A stretch of DNA of 58,036 nt from Oscillospiraceae bacterium (GCA_009776445.1 WRNV01000005.1:1-58036); one strand, 5' to 3'. Positions 10,065-20,306 are shown, counted from the first letter of the stretch. Notes: generated from the letters alone by a model not told the origin. A program made the numbers and translations.

Positions 10065-11696
10065 TCATTCAACTGCCTCAACAGGCGGGGCGTCAGGGCT
10101 GATGGGAGAAGCGTCGGCTGGAGGGGTGGTCGCTTCAGGTGGCGCGTCTGTTTGCGGAGCCGCGTTATCCGGGCTATCAGTTTGGGTTTGGCCTGGATCC
10201 TCGTCCAATGGCGGTATTTCGTCAGACGGCGGATAAGTCGTCACAACGTCAGTATCTGGAAAATCATCCAGGTTCTCAGATGAGCCCGTATCTGGAACTT
10301 CGTCTACATCGCCGGGCGGATTTTGTGAAGTTTTGTTTGACGAATCGCTTGGAGTATTATTGTTTGGTTTTGCCGGCTGACTGCTAGTCGATGAGCTGCT
10401 GGACGAACTTTTGGGTGAACTGCTGGACTGACTACCGCCAGCGCTGCTGTTCGGGTCGTAGCTAGCTCCTCTGCTGCTCGATCCCCATGACGAGTTGCCT
10501 AGGCGGTTTCCATCAGTGACGTATAGCTTCCTGTCCGCGCCCCTGGTCAGTATGCTCACATCTTGGTCAGTTATTTCCACCCGGAACGGATTGAGATATT
10601 CGTTAACCATTTCCAGCCATGGCTCAACATATACTGTAACATAAGACGCTCCATCTACAGAATCGACATAATTCCCCGGTAGAGTCATAAAGTTTACGTC
10701 TTCGGCTTCCATTTTCAAGAGTTCTTTTCCAAGCCAAACCAGATTGTTGAGCGGCAAGTTAGTTTTAACGTTGTTAATGAATATATTTGCCAAATCAATA
10801 ACATTAATTGAGTTTCTTTTTGCCAATATCTGTTCGGCCGCAGCTTTCAAAAAGCCTTGCTGGTTGCTGATTCTGGCTATATCTCCGCTTGCGTACCGTC
10901 TGAATCGTAGTATCTCCAGCGCTTGCTGACCGGTGAGGCCGCGCTTCATCCCCTGTCTATAACTGATATGAAGGTTTTGCTCATTGTCGTGGTATTCCAT
11001 ATTAGATGGAATATAATAATCAACTCCACCAACAGCGTTAACAAGCGTAACGAATGCCTTCATATCGACGTTGAACCAAAAATCGACCTCAAAACCAAGT
11101 ATATCTGCAAATGACTCGATAGTTGCCTGCATCGCTTTATCTTCAGCATTGTCCTGGCCTTTGAACTCGATCCGTCTGTTTGCCCGTATGGCGTTGACTT
11201 TTTTTGAACTCCAACTAACGTTTGCCATCGTGTCACGAGGGATACTAACAACATTTAAGGTGTGGTTGGCAGCGTCGAACGTTGCGACCATGATCACATC
11301 CGTATTGGCGCTACCATCCGTGCAAAACATGATAAAAGCAAACTTATTCATGTCTCTGATGCCATCGTCAGCACTGACTTCATTTCCAGTGGGCGGGATG
11401 TCTACTGAATTGATGGGCGGCTCATTGTGGTAACCGGTACTCTCAGTACGCCGCACGTCATTTCCCTTAAGGCTCGTATTGACTTCGGGTGGGGCGACCG
11501 CAAGCTTATAATACGCTAGCGCGGCTGCTGTCGCGACTACCGCCACTCCGCCAATAATCATAAGGATTTTTAGCGTTTTTTTCCACCAGATTTTTGGACC
11601 TCTAACGCTCTTCCCGTAGCTCTTCTTTGATACGGTATCCAAATTTCCCAGTAAATGCCGCCCGCTCCGTAAAGTCCCTGACAATTTCATGACCAT
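10065..11696 (-). CDS. LytR-CpsA-Psr (LCP) family wall-polymer transferase
   Basis: LCP proteins attach teichoic acids or other anionic glycopolymers to peptidoglycan on the outer face of the membrane. This 543-residue protein has a short basic cytoplasmic start, one membrane helix (about 44-66, LMIIGGVAVVATAAALAYY) and the LCP domain with the key motifs SIPRDTMANV, GGVDYYIP and RFRRYASGDIARISNQQ, which hold the catalytic arginines. After about residue 395 comes an unusually long disordered tail, first rich in Ser, then in Pro, Asp and Thr. The ATG at 11696 has AGGGG five bases upstream. The nearby wall genes on this chromosome segment fit an envelope role. Confidence 0.9.
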   Translation of the reverse strand: MVMKLSGTLRSGRHLLGNLDTVSKKSYGKSVRGPKIWWKKTLKILMIIGGVAVVATAAALAYYKLAVAPPEVNTSLKGNDVRRTESTGYHNEPPINSVDIPPTGNEVSADDGIRDMNKFAFIMFCTDGSANTDVIMVATFDAANHTLNVVSIPRDTMANVSWSSKKVNAIRANRRIEFKGQDNAEDKAMQATIESFADILGFEVDFWFNVDMKAFVTLVNAVGGVDYYIPSNMEYHDNEQNLHISYRQGMKRGLTGQQALEILRFRRYASGDIARISNQQGFLKAAAEQILAKRNSINVIDLANIFINNVKTNLPLNNLVWLGKELLKMEAEDVNFMTLPGNYVDSVDGASYVTVYVEPWLEMVNEYLNPFRVEITDQDVSILTRGADRKLYVTDGNRLGNSSWGSSSRGASYDPNSSAGGSQSSSSPKSSSSSSSTSSQPAKPNNNTPSDSSNKTSQNPPGDVDEVPDTGSSENLDDFPDTDVVTTYPPSDEIPPLDEDPGQTQTDSPDNAAPQTDAPPEATTPPADASPISPDAPPVEAVE

Positions 11697-11726
11697 AATT
11701 TCCCCTTTGCTTGCTATACCCTCGGT

Positions 11727-12890
11727 TTAATCGATATATTCATACTCGCTTAAGGCGTCTATAGTCGTATGGTCCGGGGTGATGCCTCGCGACACGACGT
11801 CCTCAATAGTCATTTCCAGTCCCCTCTTCACCGCACTGTCAAGATTCTCATAAGCTAACCGACGTAATTCCTCCAACCCCGGAATATCCCTGGTAAACTC
11901 AATGTAGTCGGAAATATACATCACTTTTTCGAGTACCGACATGCCTACTCTTCCTGTCGTATGCCATCTGATTGCATCGGCAACCTCGTCAGATACGCCA
12001 AATATATCCTTTGCGAGCGCCGCGCCGGTTTTTGGGTGGAGCAGTTTTTCTCCAAAATTACTAAGATCCCCGACAGGTATGCCTCTGTCTTCAAGAATTC
12101 TTCTATTCTCGTGGCTGCCAAGTCTTTTTGTGATATCGTGTAGTATTGCAGCCTCTCTCGCGTCGTCAGGCGGTACGCCCCAACGTTCCGCCAGCCGTAA
12201 AGATTCCGCTTCGCATCCGGCGACGTGGGGTATGCGCTCAGGGTTGAGCATCGAGTAAGCGCGTTCGCGCAGCCAGTCCCAATTTGGTTTCGCCCCATAG
12301 AGTTTGTTTTTGATAATATATGAGTAGTTTGTATCAGCAATGTATCTTACGCCTTCACGTTTTGTTAACATTGCGCGTATTTCCGATGATGAAATCTGAA
12401 CGGTGGTATTTATCACTATCTTCGAAGCGACGCCGTAGCGCTCTTTCAAAACGGCCGAATAGCTTTTTATCCTTTTGCGGTCGTCCGAATCGCGAAAAAA
12501 CACGGCGGGCGTCACCATTCCAAGTAGTCTTTCATGATCTTTCCAGGTTTCAAGCGTCAAGAACATATCAGTCCCGACAAGCAGGTACAATTCAGCATTC
12601 GGGTATATTCCCTTTAATTCAGTAACTGTGTCAACAGTATAGCTTGGCCATGGGTTTTTAACTTCGATATTTGACACGATTGTCCTGTCCACATTCCAGA
12701 ACGCCGTCATCGTCATAAAAAGACGAATATCGGCGGATGGCGTGCCGGCAGGCAAAGGTTTGTGCGGCGGAACTCCCGCTGGGACGATAAGCATCAGATC
12801 AAGGTTAAGCTGGTTCGCGGCTGACATTGCTGACAGCACATGTCCTATATGCGGCGGGTTGAATGTCCCGCCAAATATACCTACTTTCAT
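11727..12890 (-). CDS. nadD: NadD-YqeK fusion: nicotinate-nucleotide adenylyltransferase plus HD hydrolase
   Basis: Two enzymes normally encoded by adjacent genes are joined in one 387-residue chain. Residues 1 to about 200 form NadD, which makes deamido-NAD from nicotinate mononucleotide and ATP: GGTFNPPHIGH near the N-terminus and the ISSSEIR motif near the end. From about 205 onward comes the YqeK-type HD domain, with the HD pair in AAILHDITK, a further histidine in KLLHPKTGA, one in IRWHTTGR and an aspartate in YISDYIE. YqeK proteins hydrolyse symmetrical diadenosine tetraphosphate. Each part looks complete, so this is a true fusion rather than a sequencing artefact. Confidence 0.94.
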   Translation of the reverse strand: MKVGIFGGTFNPPHIGHVLSAMSAANQLNLDLMLIVPAGVPPHKPLPAGTPSADIRLFMTMTAFWNVDRTIVSNIEVKNPWPSYTVDTVTELKGIYPNAELYLLVGTDMFLTLETWKDHERLLGMVTPAVFFRDSDDRKRIKSYSAVLKERYGVASKIVINTTVQISSSEIRAMLTKREGVRYIADTNYSYIIKNKLYGAKPNWDWLRERAYSMLNPERIPHVAGCEAESLRLAERWGVPPDDAREAAILHDITKRLGSHENRRILEDRGIPVGDLSNFGEKLLHPKTGAALAKDIFGVSDEVADAIRWHTTGRVGMSVLEKVMYISDYIEFTRDIPGLEELRRLAYENLDSAVKRGLEMTIEDVVSRGITPDHTTIDALSEYEYID

Positions 12891-12927
12891 AAAAAACGTC
12901 CATCCCTTTCGGAAATTCTTTTCGCGG

Positions 12928-13530
12928 TCAACTGATCAAACCGTTCATACCTCTTTTCTTTAATAATATTGAAAAACTCCTTAACGCGGCCCCTCTGTGA
13001 GAGATGGCGTTCTTCTCCTCAGGCGATAGTTCCGCCATAGTTTTGCTGTAACCATTCGCTATGAAAACGGGATCGTATCCAAATCCTCGCCAGCCCCTGG
13101 GTTCGTCCGCTATTTCACCGACGCATTCGCCCTGCGCCGTAATTACGCCGCCGTCTGGAAACACGCACACGATCATACAGACAAACTTAGCGTTTCGGTC
13201 GCGGACACCACTAAGTTTTTTAAGGAGATAGCCGCATCTTTCGGCGCTGGACAAACCCTCCCCTCCAAATGTGCTAGTGTACACGCCGGGCGCGCCGCCT
13301 AAAGCGTCGACCATCAGTCCGGAATCGTCCGCGATTGCAGGCAAACCGGACAGAGCGCATATTGCGTTGGCTTTCAAAAGAGCGTTTTCTTTGAACGTCG
13401 TCCCGGTTTCTTCTATCTCGACGTCGATGCCGACATCGGCGCGCGTCAAAAACTCAATACCTAACCCCGGCAGGATTTCTCTCATTTCTTTTATTTTACC
13501 AAGGTTGTTGGTAGCCAGCACAAATTTCAC
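12928..13530 (-). CDS. rdgB: XTP/dITP diphosphatase (RdgB/HAM1)
   Basis: This house-cleaning enzyme hydrolyses deaminated purine triphosphates so that they are not built into DNA or RNA. The 200-residue protein starts with the typical [10 protein letters not shown] motif, has the metal-binding ADDSGL segment and the GFGYDPVF motif near the C-terminus, followed by SHRGAAL. Its start overlaps the ftsY stop by four bases, indicating coupled translation. Confidence 0.97.
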   Translation of the reverse strand: MKFVLATNNLGKIKEMREILPGLGIEFLTRADVGIDVEIEETGTTFKENALLKANAICALSGLPAIADDSGLMVDALGGAPGVYTSTFGGEGLSSAERCGYLLKKLSGVRDRNAKFVCMIVCVFPDGGVITAQGECVGEIADEPRGWRGFGYDPVFIANGYSKTMAELSPEEKNAISHRGAALRSFSILLKKRGMNGLIS

Positions 13531-14435
13531 TCAAGTATCGCCTCCGAAAAATCTTGCCCATCGAATTCAATCAAGTCTTCGGGCTTTTCGCCAACACCAA
13601 CAAGCTTTACAGGGACGCCAAGCTCCGAGGCTATCGCATATACGATGCCTCCCCTCGCCGTACCATCGAGTTTTGTAAGAACGATGCCGGTTACGTCGGC
13701 CGTTTCTTTGAATTGCTTTGCTTGAATAAGTCCATTCTGGCCTGTCGTCGCGTCCAGGACAAGGAGCGTTTCTCTATCGGCGCCTGGCAGCTCCCGGTCA
13801 ATAACGCGGCTTATTTTATTAAGTTCATTCATGAGATTCGATTTATTATGCAGCCGACCGGCTGTATCGCAAATAATAACATCCGCTCCGCGCGCCTTTC
13901 CAGCGTTTATTCCATCGAATATGACCGACGCTGGATCCGCTCCTTCTTCGCGTCGCACTATATCCGCGCCCGCGCGGTTCGCCCAAACCGATAGTTGTTC
14001 ACTTGCAGCGGCGCGGAACGTATCCCCCGCGCAGAGCAGAACTTTTTTACCTTCGCTTGCGTAACGGAGCGCGAGTTTTCCTATTGTAGTAGTCTTCCCT
14101 ACCCCATTTACGCCAACAACCAGTATTACAGACGGTTTCGTGCCGAGCTTAAGGCTTCCATCGCCAATATCAAGCAGCCCCGCCAGAATTTTGGAAAGCT
14201 CGGCTTTGAGTTCCTCACTTGACCGATATCCTTCGCGCCTCGCTGTTTCGCGAAGCGTTTCAACTGCACAGGCGGCTGTTTTCGCTCCAAGGTCGGCAAT
14301 AATGAGAGTCTCCTCAAGCTCGTCATAAAAATCATCTTCCGCGCCTGAGAATGCGGCGAAAACATTACCGAGTTGGGTAGATATGCTTTTTTTCGTTTTT
14401 AATAAGCCTTCTCGAATTTTATTGATAAATCCCAA
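13527..14435 (-). CDS. ftsY: Signal recognition particle receptor FtsY
   Basis: FtsY is the GTPase receptor that docks SRP-bound ribosomes at the membrane. This 302-residue version has almost no acidic A domain, as in many Gram-positives. The N domain is followed by the G domain with [10 protein letters not shown] (P loop), [16 protein letters not shown] and [10 protein letters not shown]. Translation starts at TTG 14435, with GAGGG upstream inside the smc-ftsY gap of 13 bases. It lies in the conserved smc-ftsY pair. Confidence 0.98.
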   Translation of the reverse strand: MGFINKIREGLLKTKKSISTQLGNVFAAFSGAEDDFYDELEETLIIADLGAKTAACAVETLRETARREGYRSSEELKAELSKILAGLLDIGDGSLKLGTKPSVILVVGVNGVGKTTTIGKLALRYASEGKKVLLCAGDTFRAAASEQLSVWANRAGADIVRREEGADPASVIFDGINAGKARGADVIICDTAGRLHNKSNLMNELNKISRVIDRELPGADRETLLVLDATTGQNGLIQAKQFKETADVTGIVLTKLDGTARGGIVYAIASELGVPVKLVGVGEKPEDLIEFDGQDFSEAILE

Positions 14436-14448
14436 TTGTTTTCCCTCA

Positions 14449-17400
14449 TTAGTTATGAACGTCTATGCTTTTCATATGTTTTTCCGCTTCATCCAAGTCG
14501 ATTTTCAGCATGCTCGAAACACCTAGTTCCTGCATAGTGACGCCATACAAAACATCTGCTTCTTCCATCGTGCCCCGCTGATGTGAAATAACTATCATCT
14601 GCGTGATGGCGGACATACGCCGTAGATGCTCGGTGAAGCGGAGTACATTGGCGTCGTCAAGCGCCGCGTCGATCTCGTCCATAACTACGAACGGCGGCGG
14701 CCGCACAGTTAATATCGCAAAATAGATAGCAATTGCCACAAAAGCCTTTTCACCGCCTGACAGCAGCGTTATTGTTTTAAGCGACTTGCCTGGAGGCTGG
14801 ACATTGATTTCAATTCCACATTCGAGCACGTCGTCGGGATCCTCTAAAACAAGGCATGCCCGTCCGCCGCCAAACAGTTCCTTGAATGTTTTTTCAAAGC
14901 TCTCATTGATGCTTTCGAATTCGCGCGCGAATATATCCCGCATCCGCGCGGTAAGCTCGCTAATAATACTTAATATTTCTCCTTTTGCCTTTTCAACGTC
15001 GTCACGCTGGGAAGTCATGAACAGATATCTCGTGTTGACGCGCTCAAATTCATCTATTGCCCCAATGTTTGGATTGCCCAGTTCCGATATCTGTTGCTTA
15101 ATAGACGTAATACGCCTTTGCGCCTCAGCGACGCTTTCAATGCGCGCGCCAGCGTCCAACGCTGCGCTCCGGCTCAACTCGTAGGTATCCCATAGTTTGT
15201 CCAGAATCTGCTTTTCTTCCATTTGCGCCGCGAGTTTTTTCTGCTCCAACCTGGAACACTCACGCTCCAAATTAAGCAGATCATTGTTTTTGCCTTGTAA
15301 CGATTTATTGAGACTGCTTCTTTTCGCTTCTAACTTGATTTTATCGTCGCATAATTCCGACAAGGTACGTTTGCGAGAATCGATCTCATTGAATACAGAC
15401 GACAAAACACGTTGATTATCTAGGATTTCAGCGCGTATCTTCCCGTTTTGGCTTTCAAGGTTTTCGATCGTTTCAATCTGGCGGTCGCGACTGCCGTACA
15501 TTTCGTCTCGTAGAGCGCTGAGTTCTGATACGGCCTTTTCTAAAGCTGCATTTTCCGCCTCGAGCGACGCGTATTGCGCCCTGAGTTCGGAAAGCGACGA
15601 ATTTACATTTTCGCGTTTTTGCGAAAGAAGCTCTTGCCCGCGCATCGCTGTATCAATCTTTCCTTTGAGCAGTTCCAGCTCCGCTTCCAGTAATGATATG
15701 CGAGTTCGCGCGTCCTCCGTTGCCACGTTGTTTTGTTGTATCCTATTTTCGATCGATTTGAGCTCGCTGTCATAAACTGAGATGGCGTCATTCGCTGCCA
15801 CAATAAGCTGCGCGCGGTGTGTTTCTTCAACTTCGAGCTTGATAACTTGTTCCTCGGCAACGCGAAGCTCGGAACGCGCCGTTTCCAGTTCATATTCAGC
15901 CGCGCTTTTCTCTCGGACACACTGCGCGTACTCGCGTTCAGCTTTTTTAATATCCGCACGATGAGAGTCGATCCGCCCCGCAAGCTGTTCAAGCTCATTC
16001 GCGCGCGAAAGAATTCCAGCGTTACTCGCGGCTGAGCCTCCAGTCATAGACCCGCCAGCGTTTATGGTCTGTCCATCAAGCGTGACTATCTTATATCTAT
16101 GTTTTTGGTTTCTTGCCATTCTAACCGCGTTGTTAAGGTCGTCCGCAACTAGGACGCGCCCCAGCAGGTTCGCATACACGCTGGCATACTTTGATTCAAA
16201 TTCTATAAGATCATACGCGATACCTTCAAATCCCTGTTCTGCCGCGAATTCATTTGAATCCAAAACGCCGCCCTTTATAACGGACAGCGGCAAAAAGGTA
16301 GCTCTGCCACCGTCACGACGCTTCAAGAGATTGATTGCCGCTTTTCCGTCTTCTTCAGTATCGACGATAATATGTTGCATAGCGCCGCCAAGAGCGGTTT
16401 CGATAGCCGCTGTGTACCTATCGCCAGCCTTCAACTGCCCTGCAACAGTGCCGTGTATATTTTTCAGCGAACCGCGCGACGAATCCTGCATCACGAACTT
16501 CACCGCTTTCGAGTACCCCTGATAATCCTTTTCCATTTCAGAAAGAAGTTTTTGCCTTGATTCAAGCGTTTTAAGGTCAAACGACATTTTGTCCAGTTTG
16601 TCGCCGTGCATTATTGTTTTATTCAAACGGTTTTGTGCTTTCAACGCCAATCCATCAACGATATTTGTGAGCGATATGGCTTCTTGTTTTGCTTTACTGA
16701 GTTTATCAATACTTTCTTTGTATTCCGTTTTCATATCGCCAAGTTTTCCGGAAGCAGTTGCAAGCTCAAGCTTCACAGAGTTATCCATATCGTACAGTTC
16801 CTGCGCTTGTGAAGCAAGCGCCGACAATTCTGACTTTCCTTCACCGAGACCGTTTTGTCCGTTTCCTTCGCTTGCGAGCATTTTTCCAAGCTCTTCGCTC
16901 TGTTCCCCTACTGAGTCCTTTATGCTGTCAAGTTCGCACATTAGCGAATACATCCGCTCATCCAGGACGGTCTTTTCGCCTTCGATAACGTGAATCCTGG
17001 TTTTGCGTTCGTTTATCTGCGCGTCAACGCCATCCTGACGGGTATCCTGACTTTTCAGTTCCTGGCGCAACCGTTCGATTTGGATGGAATTGCCTTCCAG
17101 TTGTGACTTGAGTACCGCTATAGCGCTCTCCGTGTCACTGTGCCGCGTTTCCGCCGAGGATATGAGTTCCCGCGACGAATCCGCTTCGATATCGAGTTTG
17201 CGCATATCCTCAGCCAGTGACTCGATATCTTCAAATCCAGCTTCGACCGCGAGAGTGGCTGAATCAAAATCCCGTTTAGCCGCCGCATAGTCCGCGTCAG
17301 CTTTATCAGCCCGCGTTCGTAGCGAACTCAGTTCGCGCAGCCACACTGATATCTCTATACCGCGCAGTTCATCACGCAAGAGAAGGTACTTTTTCGCGGT

Positions 17401-18042
17401 TTCAGCTTGCTCAAGCAAAGGTGCCTTTTGTAGATCAAGTTCGGATATTATGTCGCCGATCCTGACCAGGTTTTCATCTGTCTGTTGGAGTTTCCGTTCC
17501 GCTTCCTCTTTTCTGTGCCTGTATCGCGATATGCCGGCAGCTTCTTCGAATATTTCCCGCCTGTCTTTGCTTTTTGTAGACAATATTTCAGAAATTCTTC
17601 CCTGTCCGATTATGCTGTATCCCTCTCGTCCAAGTCCAGTGTCCATCAACAGTTCGCTCAGATCTTTGAGCCGCGCCAGCGTTCTGTTTACATAGTATTC
17701 GCTCTCCCCGGATCGGTAGTATCGCCTGGTTATCATGACTTCAGAATTGTCCAAATTGAGAAACCTGTTGGAGTTATCCAAAATTAACGAAACTTCAGCA
17801 AAACCAAGCTGTGGTCGTCTTTGAGTCCCTCCAAAAATAACGTCTTCCATTTTTCCGCCGCGCAAGGTCTTTGTCGACTGTTCGCCCATAACCCATAAGA
17901 TGGCGTCAGCTATGTTGGATTTCCCGCTTCCATTTGGCCCGACAATGGCGGTGATTGGTTTGTCGAAAGCTATCCGCGTTTTTTCGGGAAAAGACTTAAA
18001 GCCTTGTATCTCCAGGGATCGTAAATACAGCGCGAACACCAT
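14449..18042 (-). CDS. smc: Chromosome partition protein SMC
   Basis: SMC is the ATPase core of bacterial condensin and works with ScpA and ScpB to fold and separate chromosomes. Starting at the ATG at 18042, the protein has about 1197 residues: an N-terminal ATPase half with GPNGSGKSN (35-43), a long coiled coil, the hinge region in the middle (around IHGTVAGQL to TGGSAA), a second coiled coil, and the C-terminal half with the signature LLSGGEKAFVAIAI and Walker B FVVMDEIDAALDD. The start was chosen because the conserved MVFALYLRSLEIQGFKSF lies there; an in-frame extension to 18120 is not conserved family sequence. The ribosome site is weak (GAAAG). Confidence 0.97.
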   Translation of the reverse strand: MVFALYLRSLEIQGFKSFPEKTRIAFDKPITAIVGPNGSGKSNIADAILWVMGEQSTKTLRGGKMEDVIFGGTQRRPQLGFAEVSLILDNSNRFLNLDNSEVMITRRYYRSGESEYYVNRTLARLKDLSELLMDTGLGREGYSIIGQGRISEILSTKSKDRREIFEEAAGISRYRHRKEEAERKLQQTDENLVRIGDIISELDLQKAPLLEQAETAKKYLLLRDELRGIEISVWLRELSSLRTRADKADADYAAAKRDFDSATLAVEAGFEDIESLAEDMRKLDIEADSSRELISSAETRHSDTESAIAVLKSQLEGNSIQIERLRQELKSQDTRQDGVDAQINERKTRIHVIEGEKTVLDERMYSLMCELDSIKDSVGEQSEELGKMLASEGNGQNGLGEGKSELSALASQAQELYDMDNSVKLELATASGKLGDMKTEYKESIDKLSKAKQEAISLTNIVDGLALKAQNRLNKTIMHGDKLDKMSFDLKTLESRQKLLSEMEKDYQGYSKAVKFVMQDSSRGSLKNIHGTVAGQLKAGDRYTAAIETALGGAMQHIIVDTEEDGKAAINLLKRRDGGRATFLPLSVIKGGVLDSNEFAAEQGFEGIAYDLIEFESKYASVYANLLGRVLVADDLNNAVRMARNQKHRYKIVTLDGQTINAGGSMTGGSAASNAGILSRANELEQLAGRIDSHRADIKKAEREYAQCVREKSAAEYELETARSELRVAEEQVIKLEVEETHRAQLIVAANDAISVYDSELKSIENRIQQNNVATEDARTRISLLEAELELLKGKIDTAMRGQELLSQKRENVNSSLSELRAQYASLEAENAALEKAVSELSALRDEMYGSRDRQIETIENLESQNGKIRAEILDNQRVLSSVFNEIDSRKRTLSELCDDKIKLEAKRSSLNKSLQGKNNDLLNLERECSRLEQKKLAAQMEEKQILDKLWDTYELSRSAALDAGARIESVAEAQRRITSIKQQISELGNPNIGAIDEFERVNTRYLFMTSQRDDVEKAKGEILSIISELTARMRDIFAREFESINESFEKTFKELFGGGRACLVLEDPDDVLECGIEINVQPPGKSLKTITLLSGGEKAFVAIAIYFAILTVRPPPFVVMDEIDAALDDANVLRFTEHLRRMSAITQMIVISHQRGTMEEADVLYGVTMQELGVSSMLKIDLDEAEKHMKSIDVHN

Positions 18043-18183
18043 CTTTCGTTTTGTGATTAACAGTTTTGTTGATGAAATAACGCCGAAAGCTATTATACTC
18101 CATTGAGCAGGTGATTTCAATCACATTTTCTCGCCAGATATTAGTGCTATTTTGCTATTTCGTAAGCGGTGGATAGAAGGTAT

Positions 18184-19188
18184 TTAGCGATGTATAGCAA
18201 CACGAATCTGATTTTCTGTGCCAAAATCGGCTTGGATGACTTTTATGGAGCATAGGGAAAACTTTCTTACCAACTCGTTGATATTTCTGCGGTGTTGGCC
18301 GATCATCATAGAAACATGCCCACAAGGGACAACCAGCGTGATGTTGCTGTCCGGAGCGACGCCTTCAAGCAGCGCCTCCGCCTTGTTGTAGTAAACCCTC
18401 GAATAAACAAGCTCCCCGAACGCTGGATGGTAAGCGCCCGCAACAGCGTCGCCAGCGTCCAGAGTACGCGTCGGGTTCAGGCCCATCCTGATTATTGGGA
18501 TAGCTGCGTCGTTAAATATCGCGTGAATTTCGGCACAAATTTCTACGGCACACTCTACTGTATGTTCTCTATATTCGCCACGTTCCCACATTGCGTGCAG
18601 ATAAGTCCCGCGCACGACGACAGTCGGGTATACTCTAACGCCGTCTGGTTTGAGCTCCGTAAAACGACGGGCCGTATACAGCGATTTTTCGCGCGTATCT
18701 CCTGGCAAACCGGTCATCATCTGTAAAATCAGCGCAAGCCCTGAGTTCTTGATCATTGCCGCAGCTCGTTCGACGTCGCCCGACGTGTGGCCGCGCCGCG
18801 ATTTATCAAGCACGTCGTCGCACATCGACTGCGCGCCCAATTCAATAGTCGCGATACCATAGTATCTGAGCCTATCGATTATTGACGCGTCGATGCAATC
18901 CGGCCTTGTTGATATTCTTATTGAGTTGAGATGATTGAGCTTTAAAAATGGTTGCGCAGCCTCCAGCAAATCATTTTGTAGCCCAATCGGGATAGCGGTA
19001 AAGCTCCCGCCATAGAAAGCAAGTTCCGAAGGTTGGGTATCCGACCCAAAGTTATGACCCAATAAAGCCACATCATCAATTGCGGACCCAGAAGCTCCAG
19101 AAATCCTCCGTTGGTCGCAAAAAACACAATCATGCGTACAACCCGCATGTGGTACGAATACTGGGATTATCCTCCGTTTTGGAGTCAC
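18184..19188 (-). CDS. Radical SAM protein, Elp3-like group
   Basis: The 334-residue protein is a radical SAM enzyme without the acetyltransferase domain of true Elp3. The cluster motif is CTHDCVFCDQRRISG, with three cysteines in the CxxxxCxxC spacing of the Elp3/YhcC group, followed by LAFYGGSFTAI and ELGAQSM. Genes of this type sit between rnc and smc in many Clostridia, as here. The substrate is not known; a tRNA or rRNA modification role is only a guess from relatives. It overlaps rnc by four bases. Confidence 0.85.
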   Translation of the reverse strand: MTPKRRIIPVFVPHAGCTHDCVFCDQRRISGASGSAIDDVALLGHNFGSDTQPSELAFYGGSFTAIPIGLQNDLLEAAQPFLKLNHLNSIRISTRPDCIDASIIDRLRYYGIATIELGAQSMCDDVLDKSRRGHTSGDVERAAAMIKNSGLALILQMMTGLPGDTREKSLYTARRFTELKPDGVRVYPTVVVRGTYLHAMWERGEYREHTVECAVEICAEIHAIFNDAAIPIIRMGLNPTRTLDAGDAVAGAYHPAFGELVYSRVYYNKAEALLEGVAPDSNITLVVPCGHVSMMIGQHRRNINELVRKFSLCSIKVIQADFGTENQIRVAIHR

Positions 19189-19886
19189 GTTGAGATTTCC
19201 GCTAAAGCTGATCTTGCGGCTGCTTGTTCAGCTTCTTTTTTGCTTTTTCCTATACCGTTACCAATAACTCTATCATCAAGCAACACTTCGACAGCAAATG
19301 ATTTCAAATGGTCGGGGCCGCTCTCGCCTATTATGCGGTAATATAGGTTCCGCCCCTGTTTTTCCTGGATAATTTCTTGAAGCGCCGTTTTGTAGTCCGT
19401 ATTTCCGTTTTCAAATTTATCAAGCCTTTGCGTGAAGTGCTTCTTTATTAGCCGCGCGACGGATGTAATACCACCGTCGAGATAAACAGCCGCAATTATG
19501 GCCTCCATGGCATCCGCCAATATTGACGGACGCGCGCGTCCCCCACCCTTCTCCTCGCCGCGACCAAGTAAAAGGCACTCGCCCAAACAAAAAGAAGCAG
19601 CAAGAGAAGCCAAGCTTTTTTCACAAACTAACTCCGCCCTCAGTTTTGTCATTTGACCTTCCGGCATACCTGGTTTCCCTTTGTAGATAAGCGTCGCTAC
19701 CATCATTCCTAGGATTGAGTCGCCAAGGAATTCAAGCCTTTCGTTACAGACTTCCCCGTTTTTCTTGTTTTCGTTAGCGTATGAACTATGGGTCAGAGCC
19801 AAACGCAATAAGGAAATATCCTCAAAGCTGTACCCAAGCTTTTTCTCTAATTTTCGATATTGCGCATCGGTAATCAAAATAATCAT
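19185..19886 (-). CDS. rnc: Ribonuclease III
   Basis: RNase III cuts double-stranded RNA and matures rRNA. The 233-residue protein has the endonuclease domain with NERLEFLGDSILG (the catalytic signature), the second acidic site ADAMEAIIAAVYLDGG, and a C-terminal double-stranded RNA-binding domain ending in GIGKSKKEAEQAAA. It lies between acpP and smc, the common Bacillota order. Confidence 0.98.
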   Translation of the reverse strand: MIILITDAQYRKLEKKLGYSFEDISLLRLALTHSSYANENKKNGEVCNERLEFLGDSILGMMVATLIYKGKPGMPEGQMTKLRAELVCEKSLASLAASFCLGECLLLGRGEEKGGGRARPSILADAMEAIIAAVYLDGGITSVARLIKKHFTQRLDKFENGNTDYKTALQEIIQEKQGRNLYYRIIGESGPDHLKSFAVEVLLDDRVIGNGIGKSKKEAEQAAARSALAEIST

Positions 19887-19899
19887 TCCTCGCCAGATA

Positions 19900-19926
19900 G
19901 TAAGAGCGGGAGTTCCCCCGCCTTAC
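19900..19926 (-). other. Hairpin between acpP and rnc
   Basis: On the minus strand GTAAG-G-CGGG and CCCG-CT-CTTAC form an interrupted stem with a six-base loop. No U-run follows, so it may be an RNA processing or stability element that separates the highly needed acpP message from rnc. Confidence 0.4.
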
Positions 19927-19953
19927 AATCAACGTTTTGCGCAGCTTTTACTA

Positions 19954-20187
19954 TCAGTCGCAATTTGCTGAGATGTAGCGAAAAACGTCCCCTACTGTCA
20001 CAAAACTTAGTACGGTGTCTTCGTCGACTTCTGGTACATCAAAGAATTCCTCGATCGCCATTGTCAGCTCAACAGCATCGAGTGAATCCGCGCCAAGATC
20101 GTCGACAAAAGATGTGTCCATTGAGACGGTGTCAACGCTGATAGTGAATTGTTCGGCAATAAGATCGCGCAATTTTTCGAAAATCAT
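19954..20187 (-). CDS. acpP: Acyl carrier protein
   Basis: This is the small acidic carrier (77 residues) of growing fatty acyl chains. The phosphopantetheine attachment serine is in the GADSLDAVEL motif. The ATG at 20187 is preferred over 20199 because AAGGATGG then stands at a proper distance and the length becomes the normal one. It is the first gene after a strong promoter and stands upstream of rnc and smc, as in other Clostridia. plsX is the next gene on its 5' side. Confidence 0.97.
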   Translation of the reverse strand: MIFEKLRDLIAEQFTISVDTVSMDTSFVDDLGADSLDAVELTMAIEEFFDVPEVDEDTVLSFVTVGDVFRYISANCD

Positions 20188-20252
20188 GACCGTAACCATC
20201 CTTTTCGCTGTACGTCTAGAAAGGACCCGCGTCCATCGATCTTTGTAAAGAA

Positions 20253-20281
20253 ATATTAAAACTCAAATCGAAATTTGTCAA
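20253..20281 (-). promoter_or_regulatory. Sigma-A promoter of acpP operon
   Basis: On the minus strand TTGACA (20276-20281) and TAATAT (20253-20258) have a 17-base spacer, 65 bases upstream of the acpP ATG. No convincing terminator interrupts the unit down to leuS. Confidence 0.75.
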
Positions 20282-20306
20282 CAGTTTTATTCAACTTTAT
20301 TAAAGA

